Positions 35,176 through 45,210 of a stretch of DNA of 64,000 bases are shown in pieces. This DNA is from Zymoseptoria tritici IPO323. Taxonomy: Eukaryota > Ascomycota > Dothideomycetes > Mycosphaerellales > Mycosphaerellaceae. The stretch spans positions 744,001 through 808,000 of the forward strand of contig NC_018208.1 in assembly GCF_000219625.1 (NCBI RefSeq), read 5' to 3'. Position 1 is the first letter of the stretch, and each line of letters opens with the position of its first letter. The position numbers and the translations under genes were made by a program. The notes below the pieces were generated by a model that had not been told where the DNA came from, did not search any database, and was given only the letters and a program-made list of their open reading frames with translations.

Positions 35176-35633
35176 TATCCCTATCGTTCCGCGCTGTACG
35201 AATGATTATCTCCCCGCAGGCTCGATGAGGTGCTAGGCCCGCTCCGTCTTTTTGGTATTAAAGTTGTGTTAATAGGCCTCGACCAATGACTCTGCTTGTG
35301 GACGATACCGCTAGTATAGCAATGCCCTGTTCTCTTCGTCCTAAGCTGTAAGACCAGTAATCTCCGTAAAGCGCTGAGGATATTCTCTCGCCATCTAGCT
35401 AAGTAAACCGGTAACGGTATCGAAGCGGGTATGTGGGAAATCGAACGGGGACTGCGGTAGCGTAACGGTGTTGCTAGTGGCGAGAACGATAGTGCCGTAA
35501 CTACGGAGGTTGTACCAATTGGCATTGAATAGGTGGGTAGTAGGCACATCCGGAACTGCGATTTCGGGGTTGGCGTCGTGGAAACATCGGATGTATGTGC
35601 AGGCGCTACTGGCGTTGTGGGTGGTTGACATCG

Positions 35634-36300
35634 CTACGGCGGCGGTGAGTGGGCGGGCACGATGCGGGATTTGGGTCGAGAAGCCTTGGGATAGATGGAA
35701 TACTCCGTCAACTCATCGTAGATGTCGTCGTAGAGCGAATCCTTGGACGTTATTTGGGGCGGTGGCAATTGCATTAGTTCGCATTGGTACATCTGCATCA
35801 CGACAGCAGCCATAGCATCCTGCACCATGCCTTCGAACACTGTGTCTGCTCTTGCGCCTGCTTCGATGAATGGTTGATCGTTTGTGAATACCACTCCACG
35901 AGGAACCTGCTGGGTCGTTCTCGATGAATGGGCGGTGGAAGCGGGTGTAGCATATGGATGCGATGGCGTGCGCGTCGCTGGAGGAGCGGATGTGCCGGCG
36001 GTTTGCAATAAGGTAGAGGAGGAGGGTTAACTAAGAGCAGTAGGGCGGGGAGTCGTACGCGAGGACTGGACGGGACCGAGGGTTTTGGCTGTTGGTAAGA
36101 GGTTAGCAGTTGCTGGTTGATGTTGCGATGTGGATCTCTGTACCTGGTTGAAGGCTGCCAGTTCCGTTCTGTTGAGCTTTTCTCATAGCCTTGTTGCGCC
36201 TCTCGACCCATTTCTTGTGAGCCACCGCCGTCTTGGCTCCGGTGTTGCTATGCTTCACGTCATCCTCAGCAGTGGCGGTGTCGTTGTTGTTACGTAGCAT
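35634..36300 (-). pseudogene. Two-exon gene with variable first exon, unit A
   Basis: Exon 1 (36,300-36,144) starts MLRNNNDTATAEDDVKHSNT and is basic towards its end (VERRNKAMRKAQQNG). A 55-base intron ends ccaacag. Exon 2 (36,088-35,634) is shared with copy B, contains RGVVFTNDQPFIEAGARADTVFEG, and continues through a 146-base segment absent from B to end SRIVPAHSPPP. The total is 203 residues, with a TAA in exon 2 at a position that reads like a mutated CAA. Unrecognised. Exon 1 has no similarity to B's exon 1, although splice phase and intron are the same. Confidence 0.5.
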
Positions 36301-36594
36301 GTTCGTGGATGTGGACAGGATGGATGTCGCGGAACCAAACAATGGGAATGGTGGGTGAGAATGGAGAGGGGAGAGGCACGGATGTAGCTGTTGGTGGATA
36401 GTTGTTGTGAACAACCTGAAAAATGAGATGTATTAGGTTGTCAGACTCAATTGCCACTAGGACAAAGTGAGCGAAAGCTTAATTTGGCCACGAGGACCGC
36501 AACGCGACCTCACCTGCAACCTTAGTCCACAACATTGTTGGCACACAGTACCTCACTGAGCATCTGGACATCCACGAAACTCAATTCAGTCTTA

Positions 36595-37690
36595 CAATGC
36601 CTTTCTCTGCTGGTCTACACGACCGGAGGTTAGCCTCCTTGCTCTGGGGCTTCCTCGACTCTTACAACGCCTTTCTCTGCTGGTCCACACAACCTTAGGT
36701 TAGCTTCCTTGCTCTAGGGCTTTATCGACTCTTACAACACCTTCTCTGCTGGTCCACGAGACCTCAAGTCGGCTTCCTTGCTCTAGGGCTTTATCGACTC
36801 TGATAACACTTTCTCTGCTGGTCTACACGATATTAGGTCGGCTTCCTGGCTCCGTGGGATCCTCGACTCTTACAACACTTTCTCTGCTAGTCTACACGAC
36901 CTTAGGTCGGCTTCCTGGCTCCGTGGGATCCTCGACTCTTATAATACCTTCTCTGCTGGTCTACACGACCTTAGGTCGGCTTCCTGGCTCCGTGGGATCC
37001 TCGACTCTTACAACACCTTCTCTGCTAGTCTACACGACCTTAGGTAGGCTTCCTTGCTTAGTAGGCTCCGCACCTCTGGTGCTGTTGGCTTTTAATGCTT
37101 TGCCTGCTGGTCTATAAGACCTTAGGAAAAGACCTTGACTCTGTAGGCTCCGCACCTCTAGTGCTGTTGGCTTTGCGTTCTTATCTGCTGGTCTACGAGA
37201 CCTCAGGAAAAGACTTTAACTCTGTAGGCTCCGCACCTCTGGTGCTGTTGGCTTTGCGTTCTTATCTGCTGGTCTACGAGACCTTAGGAAAAGACTTTGG
37301 CTCTGTGGGCTCCGCACCTCTAGTGCTGTTGGCTTTGCGTTCTTATCTGTTGGTCTATAAGACCTTAGGAGAAGACTTTGGCTCTATGGGCTCCGTACCC
37401 CTAGTGCTGTTAGCTTTATGTTCTTATCTGCTGGTCTACGAGACCTCAGGAGAAGACTTTGGCTCTGTGGGATTCGCACCTCTGGTGCTGTTAGCTTTGC
37501 GTTCTTACCTGCTGGTCTACGAGACCTTAGGGGGAGAGTCTCGCTTTATGGGGTTTGAACATCGGATGGTTGTCGGCTTTGCGTTCTCATCTGCTGGTCG
37601 GCTAGACCTTAGGGTAAGGGTCTCGCTTTATAGGGGTTGAACATCGGATAGTTGTCGGCTTTTGGGTCTCGTCTGCTGCTCCGCCAGACC
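36595..37690 (+). repeat. 69-base then 81-base minisatellite, unit A
   Basis: Units share the core ctgctggtctacacgacct. The first seven or so are 69 bases long and contain ctcgactcttacaacacc; the next six are 81 bases long and contain ggctccgcacctctggtg. Both periods are multiples of three, so a plus-strand frame stays open (27-residue repeats such as SVGSAPLVLLALRSYLL). Lies between the two-exon gene and the BTB gene. Confidence 0.85.
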
Positions 37691-38128
37691 TTAGATATAG
37701 GCCTCTACTTGGTTTAAATGAACATTAAGTGGCTTTTGCTTTTAATGCTTCGCCTGTTAGTCCGCTAGACCTTAGGATAAGACTTTAACTTAGTTAGAAT
37801 TGTACACTAGATGGCTTTAGCTCTGTTGCTTGCTCTGTTAGTTCTCTAGACCTTATAGCGCCCGTCCCTTGTTAGCCAAACCTGGCCTTAGGACCGTCGT
37901 CGGCTGGACATTATCTGCCCGATTTGCCTGATTATTAATGTATGCGGCGATGCAATACTGCATTAGCAGGCGTTACCGTGGTATTAGAGATTTCTGATTG
38001 AGCACATAAGAATTGTTGTATTGGGACTACATCTAGAGGCTTGCAAAAGCTGAAAGGAGACGTCTGCTGTGCTCTGGTGCAAGGATGGAGAGATAAAGTT
38101 GAAAGATCGGCCGTTGTATCACAATGAA

Positions 38129-38156
38129 GATGTCAGATGTCAGATGTCAGATGTCA
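38129..38156 (+). repeat. (GATGTCA)4 microsatellite
   Basis: Four 7-base units upstream of the BTB gene in copy A; copy B has a single unit, after which the two copies diverge. Confidence 0.85.
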
Positions 38157-38362
38157 GATGCAAGGCGGTGGAGGTTTCAGCTGATTGCGCGCGGATGTCA
38201 GCCTACATTTCACACCTCTGCGTCAAGGTTTATCACAGCGACGAATCCGCCGAACATCCACAAGACGTTGGTACACTGAGCGTCTGTTCTCGACAACAAC
38301 AACCACCGGAACGCCACGCCGGCACCATCAACGAGAACAACGTAACTCGCAGCCAGGAAGAC

Positions 38363-39273
38363 ATGGCTCGAATCGAGATGAGTGACTTCGACAACGACCA
38401 ATACTCCGACGTCATAGTCAAGATCTACGTAGGCGTCGATGAGCAGTCAGACTGTCGGACGTTCCGCTGCCACAAGCTCGTACTCGGGAAGGAAAGCGAC
38501 TTCTTTGAGAAAGCGTTCAACAAGAATAGCAGATTTGCAGTGCGTCTAGTCGGACTCTCTTGCATCGACCGCGGCTGACACTTCACAGGATGCCAACTCG
38601 GACGTGTGCAAATTGTTCGAACATAATTTGGATGTTATGGAGGCCTACCTAAAGGGACGCTATAGGTTCGCGCCGAGTAACGCGGAGACCGCGGACTGGG
38701 AATTTATGCTGGAGCTCGCTCACATCGCGAGGTTTGTGGTCCATTTTCATCTTAGACATAAGTCTTTGCTAACGCATGTACAGCAGGTATAGAAATTCTA
38801 AGGAGGCGAGACACTACTGGCACGAGTTCCGCTGTGCACTTAAGAATACGTGGGAGAATGCGCGCGCTACGGCGCTAGAGCACGCCACAGAGGTGCTGAA
38901 GAAGTTGTTGCTCTCTTAAGACGTGGCCTTCGAGAAGTGGGACGACTGTACATCGAGAGGCTTACCAGAAGCAGTCGGACTGCGTTTTCTATGCAACAAC
39001 TTCAATTATTTGATGGGAGACAGCGACTTCTTTGAATGGCTCCAGGGCTAACTACACCTGGTCCGCGCGGTAATAACAGCATACACGAATGTGGATGTTT
39101 ACGTCTGTCCGGACAAGTGCGAGGCTGGTATCCGGAAGGGACTACAGAGGGACGACCCGGATCTGGAGCTAAGCTGCCCGACTTGCTCGAAGGAAATGGA
39201 GAAGCGAATCGTGCTGGCTACTAAACCCGACGTCGCCGAGTTCATCGATAACCCCCTCGACGAAGACTACTAG
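38363..39273 (+). pseudogene. BTB/POZ-domain protein with C-terminal zinc-ribbon-like motif, unit A
   Basis: Three exons (38,363-38,539; 38,589-38,731; 38,787-39,273) give 268 codons. The BTB domain spans exons 1-2: YSDVIVKIYVG, then FRCHKLVLGKESDFFEKAF, then EAYLKGRYRF. BTB proteins commonly dimerise and act as CUL3 ubiquitin-ligase adaptors or chromatin factors. The C-terminal part has CPDKC and CPTC, a possible zinc ribbon. Two in-frame stops (LLLS-stop-DVAF; LQG-stop-LHLV) are RIP-type, so the copy is probably inactive. The frame is also open upstream (from 38,069), so a longer N-terminus is possible. Introns and 3' flank are much closer to copy B than the exons are. Confidence 0.65.
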
Positions 39274-40019
39274 CACCCAAGGCGACGGAACGATCGAGCT
39301 TGAAGATTAAGCTGGCGGATCACGATGGTATACAGATGCTACGAGAATGAGCTATGGCAGTGTAGTCGATAAAACCAAACACGGACGACGGAGGCGGAAC
39401 AGCTGAAACGTTCGTAGATGTGCATTGACGTAAGTCGTCTAATAAGCTACTTAGATAGAGAGGCAAGAAGCCTCTACAGCAAATGCAAACGCAAAGGTTA
39501 AACCGAACTGAATCTACTATTGTCTCTATTTATCCTCCTCGCGAATCCTAAAAGCTACGGTGTAGTAAGCCGTCGGTGTTAAGAAGAAGCACCTTAGGCA
39601 GCGAAGCTAGTGCTTGCTACCTTAGTACAAAGCAACTTTAGCGGCATACGAATAGTCTAATTAGTAATAGGTCGCGCGGTTTGAAAAACTGGAATATACG
39701 CGAGAGCGAGATAACAATAGGCATGCTTAGTCCTCCTCTAGCGCCGGAATAGCATCGGTGATATGGTAGCGGAAAATAAGGGCGTAGTGTGTAATGCGCC
39801 GAAGAGAGGCAATGCGAACAGACTGTAGTGTTGATCGTAGTAGTATGGAAGCGGCGGACGTCGTGAATGCGAGGACTGGCGTAGTCCGAAGAGGTTAATC
39901 GAGGAGTGCCTGCTAAAGACTAACAAAGTTAGCGGAGGCGAACGGTAGAGGAAAGGGCGATGTCGAAATACTTACGGGACGAATCTGAATAGCTCTTAAT
40001 TAAGGGAGAGAAGCAAGTC
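39274..40019. other. Constant spacer 3' of the BTB gene, unit A
   Basis: Alignable with 58,887-59,625, with differences mostly transitions. No convincing gene; the short minus frame at 39,738-39,926 has no recognisable features. Confidence 0.5.
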
Positions 40020-40802
40020 TTAGTCTTCGATGCTGGCTAGCGCATTCGCCTCCTCTTTAGTACGCTCCTTGGCCTCCTTATCGGCTACCTCGCGAGCAAT
40101 GAAGGATCTTACCCTTAGAGCGATGCCCTCGTACAAGAGAAAGAAGCTATGCTCGAGGTGCGGTATGTAACGTCCCGAATCCGTAAAGTCTTTTATGAAT
40201 GCCAGCTCCTGTTTAATCAGGTTGTAGAGAAGGTAGATGCGGGCGACATAGGGAAGACATAGAGTGTGGCGAGGCTTAGGGTATCCCATTTCAGGCAGTT
40301 AAGACTAGCGATAGGCGCGCATAGGGTTGATCTCGCGCTATTCTTCAGGTGAGGTAGTGTCGAGGTTGAGTAGCTGGCTACGGCAAAAAGCCCGCACGGT
40401 GTTTTCAGCTTCGATTCCGCTTGCGAAGATATGATCGTATTTTTCGGTAATAGACTTAACGACGTTAAGAAGTGAAGATCTCCCTAACCGAGCGAAGAGA
40501 TCGAGCTGCTATCGCTCAACTGTATTATGGCTGTGGTAGGTGGACGGATCATTTTTATGGGGTTGGAGGACGGGGCGTGGGAACTCGGGTCCTAGCTGGA
40601 CGTCGGCGGGCTTGAACAGCTCGAGACGAATAGATTTATGCAAGAGGAGGTAGGAGTCGCGGGTGATGTTGAGTAAGCGGACGTTCTGGTCGTGGTTGTT
40701 TTGATATGGGCCGTTCGCCTGCTGGCGAAGCTGCTGCGCGGTGTACGGGCGATAGCCTGCACGAGTAAGGCAGCGTATGTCCGTCTCCGTAAGCTCCGGC
40801 AT
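40020..40802 (-). pseudogene. Unknown 260-residue protein gene (MPELTETD), unit A
   Basis: A continuous minus frame from the ATG at 40,802, interrupted by TAG/TGA-type stops (for example after HNTVER, where copy B has a Trp codon). It begins MPELTETDIRCLTRAGYRPY, contains KSIRLELFKPADVQLGPEF and LLNVVKSITEKYD, and ends in a charged coiled-coil-like stretch (AREVADKEAKERTKEEANA). The coding part is constant between units and has the same length in B, while the sequence upstream of about 40,905 is unrelated. I do not recognise the family. Confidence 0.55.
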
Positions 40803-41416
40803 GACTAATATGAGTGATAAGGTAGCGGTCGGTGCAACTAAAGACGATGAGGTCGGATTGGGTTTGCGTGAGGTGAAGCTGGCTGCTGACGAGGACGGGT
40901 TTGGTTGGAGGACGCGTTGGAGTTGTGTTGGAGGTGTGACAGCGGTGATAATGAGGCCAGAGGAGGAGGAGCGGGAGGTGATGTAACAGCAGCAGGTGTT
41001 GCAGAATGTGAAAGTGACTCAATGTGATGTGGTGTTTGTTTCTCTGGCGTGGGGACCGGGTGAATGAGATTTGAAATTGCGGATGTTGCGTTTGTCGACA
41101 TGAGTGGTCGAGCGATCGAATTAGGGGCTTCTCCGAGTATGTGAATTCAGGACAGTCTTGATAATCTCGACATAGTCCCGAGGACGAGATTGAAGAGACG
41201 ACGGACGTGTACAACATGGGATTTTATTAATAGTTGAGCAGTGAGGACTTGAGATCTAAACATGACTTCGTATTTTGCCTGGGTTGGGTGATAGGCGGCT
41301 GATCTCGCTCTTTACTGTCGAGCCAGTCTCCCATCGAGTATTCTGCGGTAGCGCAGTGTCTATTGAAAGAGAATGAGTCGCATATCCAACACAAAGCATG
41401 ACTGAAAGGCAAATCC

Positions 41417-42550
41417 TCAAGTAGAGTCAAGATGGTGCATGGCACTATGCAGACGCTTGTTGACGACTTCCCTTTCCCTCAACATCGTTCCATCGAACAA
41501 ATCGTCATCGTCGACATACTGCGGTCCTCCCAAATACTTCCGCCGGAACTACCACAACCCGACTCTGTACTCTTGCAGCACGCATGTATGAAATGCGATT
41601 GCTTGAAAGACAGCACGATCGCACAGCGCCCTGTCGTCGCGAGTAACACGTCTGGTACGCAGAGAAGAGATAATGACGGCAGCGTGCAAGCCGTTTAAGG
41701 CCTGTTTGGTAAGGTATTGGCAGAGATCCTGGGAGAGTTCTTCATCTGGCTCGACGTCTTCGGTGTTGTTCGACTCCTCGACATAGAATTCAACCGAGAG
41801 CGCCTTGACTCCTAGTGGAAGTGGAGGAATATCCACGACTTCTCTCTCAATGTCGGTCCAATCTGGGAAATGATTATGCATCTCTTGTTCCAATTCAACC
41901 AATTTGCTGGTGGCATCTTCGCTAATGCAAGAAGTCGGAAGCTGCAGGACAGCTGGAGTAGGAGGGAGAACCGGGTTGCGGTCAAATGCGTCGCCGCGAA
42001 AGAATTCGAAGAATATTTGACCTAAGGAATGGGTGTGAGACTCGCGGATGTTCTTGAGCTGGAACCGGATGGTGTGAACGAGCGGGGCGATGGAAGGGTG
42101 GATGAGTACGAAAGAGTCCAAGAATGTGTGCTAACCCGCGGGCCATATTCCCATGTGGAAGTTCGAGACGAGAACCATCTTTGGGATAAGTATCTTGCGG
42201 GCATAGTAAAGGGCACGATGGCAGGATGCCATGAACGACGTAGGGGTGGTACTAGTGGCGGCGCCGGTGATTAAGTTTGCGTAGATGATCTCCTGTATCT
42301 CTTGTGGCAAGTCGAAGAGACTTAAGTTGCGGAATGTCCTCGGAAGGATGTTGGGCTGGAGATAGGCGAGCAAATGCAACTGCTCTCCTGGTGCGACGAG
42401 GGTGTAGACGACGGTGGGAGTCTTGGAGAAGCTTTTCGATAGACTGTCGGATGGGCTCTGAGAGTGACGGCTCGATTGCGGTTTGCACTCAAACTGGGAT
42501 TGAGACTTCGCGATGGACGGTGTGGGTTGGGTATGGAATGCGAACGCCAT
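41417..42550 (-). pseudogene. F-box-like protein gene, unit A
   Basis: From the ATG at 42,550 the frame gives 377 codons with two TAG interruptions, one replacing a Trp conserved in copy B. Near residue 75 the text NLSLFDLPQEIQEIIYANLI resembles the N-terminal F-box-like motif common in ascomycete proteins; F-box proteins recruit substrates to SCF ubiquitin ligases. Around it about 65 residues (LVAPGEQLHLLA to RALYYAR) are nearly identical to copy B; the rest is only roughly 60% similar, with transversions and small indels. An F-box-like domain is my best reading, not a certainty. Confidence 0.5.
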
Positions 42551-43075
42551 GGTCGGAAGTGGAAAGATTGGAAGTGTTGCTGTTGATGAGTAAAGTGGTG
42601 TTGGAGGGTAAGGACGACATGATGGCGATGTAGCTGAGACGTGAGGTCTGTAAAAGAGTGAATGCTCATGTTCTGAGTGAGGGTGGATGGGCTGATGTAA
42701 TGTCACATGCAAATCGAGGGACATATGGATCACCCAAGCTAGTTAGCCCGACGCTAACAGCCTTAGTGCACAAACTTTCGTGTCAACAGACACAGAAGAC
42801 CACGCCAAACAGAAAAGCAAACAACACCAAAGCGACCGACTGCATGTCAGCTGTCGTCCCTCCACATCACGAGCAGCATCCACCTACCTGACGACACCAG
42901 CGCATGCTTACAAATAACCTCACCGACCGCAGCATAGCGAGCAGTAGAAGTCTCGCTATATCGAAATTAACACGCAACGACTTCACTACCGGATCTGCTG
43001 CACACCCGCCCTCCTCTGTACTCGAAGCTGCGCCCAGCCTACTAGAAGCACCTACTAGCACCTGGATTCTTAACC

Positions 43076-44185
43076 ATGCCTGCATTAACACCCTTCGAGT
43101 TAAAGAATTTGGTAGGGAATGGGTTTCTAAAGTACATAAGGGCAGAGTTAGATGCGAAGATAAACGGTAGTAACCCTCCGAGCGACACAGAAGTAAATCG
43201 TATGCTCTTTTTTACTGCTGGCGAAGGAGCAGATTTTCGTAGGGAGATTCGGGATATGGCGCGCGTAAATAGCGGCGAGGAGACACCGGAGGATCTGTAG
43301 GTAGGCAAGGAAAATGTTGGCACTAAGTACGCGAGCGCTGGCAAGCGCCTCTAGAACTGGCAGCTACTAGTGCGCGCGGAATCTCGAGCTAGGCTCATCG
43401 ACCCGATCGTAAGGAATATGACCTACAAGTACAAACATCTCTTTCTGGAGGCGCAAGACGAGGAGGAGAGCGACGCTACCGAGATGGACAACCCCTACGC
43501 CGGTGATCCGCTCATAGCGTGTATTGGATTCCTAGAGCCAGCCCGCGTCGAGTGCCTAACGCATGTCCAAAGCAAGAAGCTGTTGCGCTTGGTAATCGAA
43601 GGAGAGTTCCGGAAGATGAAGAAGCTGCCTAAGCTGCACGTCCGCGGCGAGCCAAAGTTCTACGAGAGGATTAGACAGATCGCACCGAGAGTTATAGAAT
43701 GGGAGGAGAGAGTAGTAAAAGCGGAGAAGGCAGCGGATAAGAAGGGGATTAAGAGGAACAGGAAAGAACACCTCTTACTATGGAACTGTAGGGAGTTAAG
43801 GTTCGTACATTCAGAGAGTAACAAGATAGAGGCGATGTACATGTACGACCTGGCTCCACCAGTCCAAGCGACCGTATTAAGGAAGGCCCATAGAGAAACA
43901 CCGCTTCTCGCAGAATTTACGCTGCAAAAGATAAAGGAAAGGGTAGAGAGCTTTAAAGAATAGGTTAACAAGACGGCGACGCTACCTAAAGAGTACTGGC
44001 TCGGGTGGACCTAGAGGGGGCAGGAATACGAGTTAACGACCGATCTAAGACTCCACAACATGATTTGGTGGTGTGAGAAGGACGAACTAGAGGCGGAGGT
44101 AACGGTGCACGTCGAGCGCCGCCCGCGAGCACCGAAGACCGTGAGAGAGGCAAAGTGGGCGACGGAGCCGGACGTAGGCTATTGA
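43076..44185 (+). pseudogene. Unknown 369-residue protein gene, unit A
   Basis: The frame from MPALTPFELKNLVGNGFLKY to KWATEPDVGY is exactly 370 codons in both units. It is charged and helical-looking, with KLLRLVIEGEFRKMKKLPKL and a Lys-rich patch (AEKAADKKGIKRNRKEH). Four TAG stops are present (e.g. EETPEDL-stop-VGKE, where copy B has TGG); some are unique to A and others shared with B. No family recognised. The minus-strand frames across it are shadows. Confidence 0.5.
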
Positions 44186-44303
44186 TAAGTGGATGACATG
44201 GCGGATCAGCGATAAGACAGGCGGTAATGGCATGGAGAGGCGAGATTGGCGTTGGTGTCGACATGGGGGTGCAGAACGGGTTTTTGGTCTGATTTGAGAT
44301 AGT

Positions 44304-45210
44304 TCTGAGGAGAAACGGGGTGGGGCATTGTAGATGAATGTGCTGCACTGCTGTCGTATGGAGGTGAGGCATGAGGAGAAACCGAAGGCTCTGGCCCTGG
44401 TTATTTTGGGCCTCAAGGGAACGGAAAAATGAACAAACCAAAACTTGGTCATGATTGCGCAATATGTGGTTTGGATGGTGGTATACCTTAGGGGTGCCTA
44501 CTTGTGTTTTGGATCAGTGGACAGATTCCGCTTCCAGCTCATCTTGAATGTTGCCGCACAGGCATCTCCCGATCCCTGCAAGAACTAACCTGCAGTATCG
44601 TTGCCCGATCCTTGCTCAGCCTCGATACCGCACATACGAAGCGTCGCAGAAGCTCCCGCAAAATACTTGATCTATCCACATGGGGCTGCGCACAAGAAAT
44701 ACACCGACAACTGTCCAGTCACAGCACATCAACCGCTACAAGAATACAACCGACGAACACCTCCAACCGGCTCCACAGGCGGTGACGTCAGCTTAGCGAC
44801 GGCCGGATAATTTACATGCACCAACGCGCCGGCCTGTCAAATTACACGACGTCGGGTCACTAGCTGCATGTACAAAAACGTGGCAACCGTTGTGTTGCTC
44901 GGTCTTCACGTCGTTCGCAGCCAGTAGGCATTTCCGCCTGCTAGCGGCAGCTGTCATGGTTCTTGAGCCGCCTCGATTACGCTGGTCTGCCGGGTTCTCT
45001 CTCGCTTGGGTGCCTGATGCCCCCATGGTCTGCATGTGTTGAGAGTCAATATTGATATGGAACGCCTCAGCTAGTATTTCGCCATGGGCCATGCCCGATT
45101 GACAAGAGGCACAGCTGTCAGGTCACATCCTACATCCCAAAGTCTCTACTTCTGCATCTCCTCCTCTCTCAGTTGCACCACAGTCTACTCCAGCATTCCT
45201 TGTCAACAAC
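44304..45210. other. Junction region and upstream flank of the VOC gene
   Basis: Similarity to unit B stops at about 44,303. The remainder is host-like in composition. The minus-strand frame crossing the junction has a common end and a different beginning from the equivalent frame in B, so a further variable block could start here. No gene is firmly supported. Confidence 0.45.

Larger units (their letters stand above)
31755..44303. repeat. Duplicated multi-gene unit, copy A
   Basis: Direct copy of 51,227-63,834. Homology begins at the shared tttctgcagcagcgaatag and ends in gatttgagatagt. Constant blocks are highly similar, and their differences are mainly C/T and G/A in CpA/TpA context. Variable blocks break the alignment at about 33,023-33,194, 34,397-34,813, 36,149-36,535, 38,160-38,300 and 40,905-42,817, and the BTB exons are strongly diverged. 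Each variable block has nearly the same length in both copies. Confidence 0.88.

Noticed and set aside
36854..37640. Leucine-rich repeat protein
   Set aside because: The Leu-rich text comes from the 69/81-base minisatellite. It does not follow the LxxLxLxxN pattern, and coding is unproven; kept only as a repeat with an open frame.
43986..44462. Minus-strand 158-residue frame at the end of unit A (counterpart 63,517-63,984)
   Set aside because: Most of it overlaps the plus-strand 369-residue gene and reads as its shadow; only the change of sequence at 44,303/63,834 is noteworthy.
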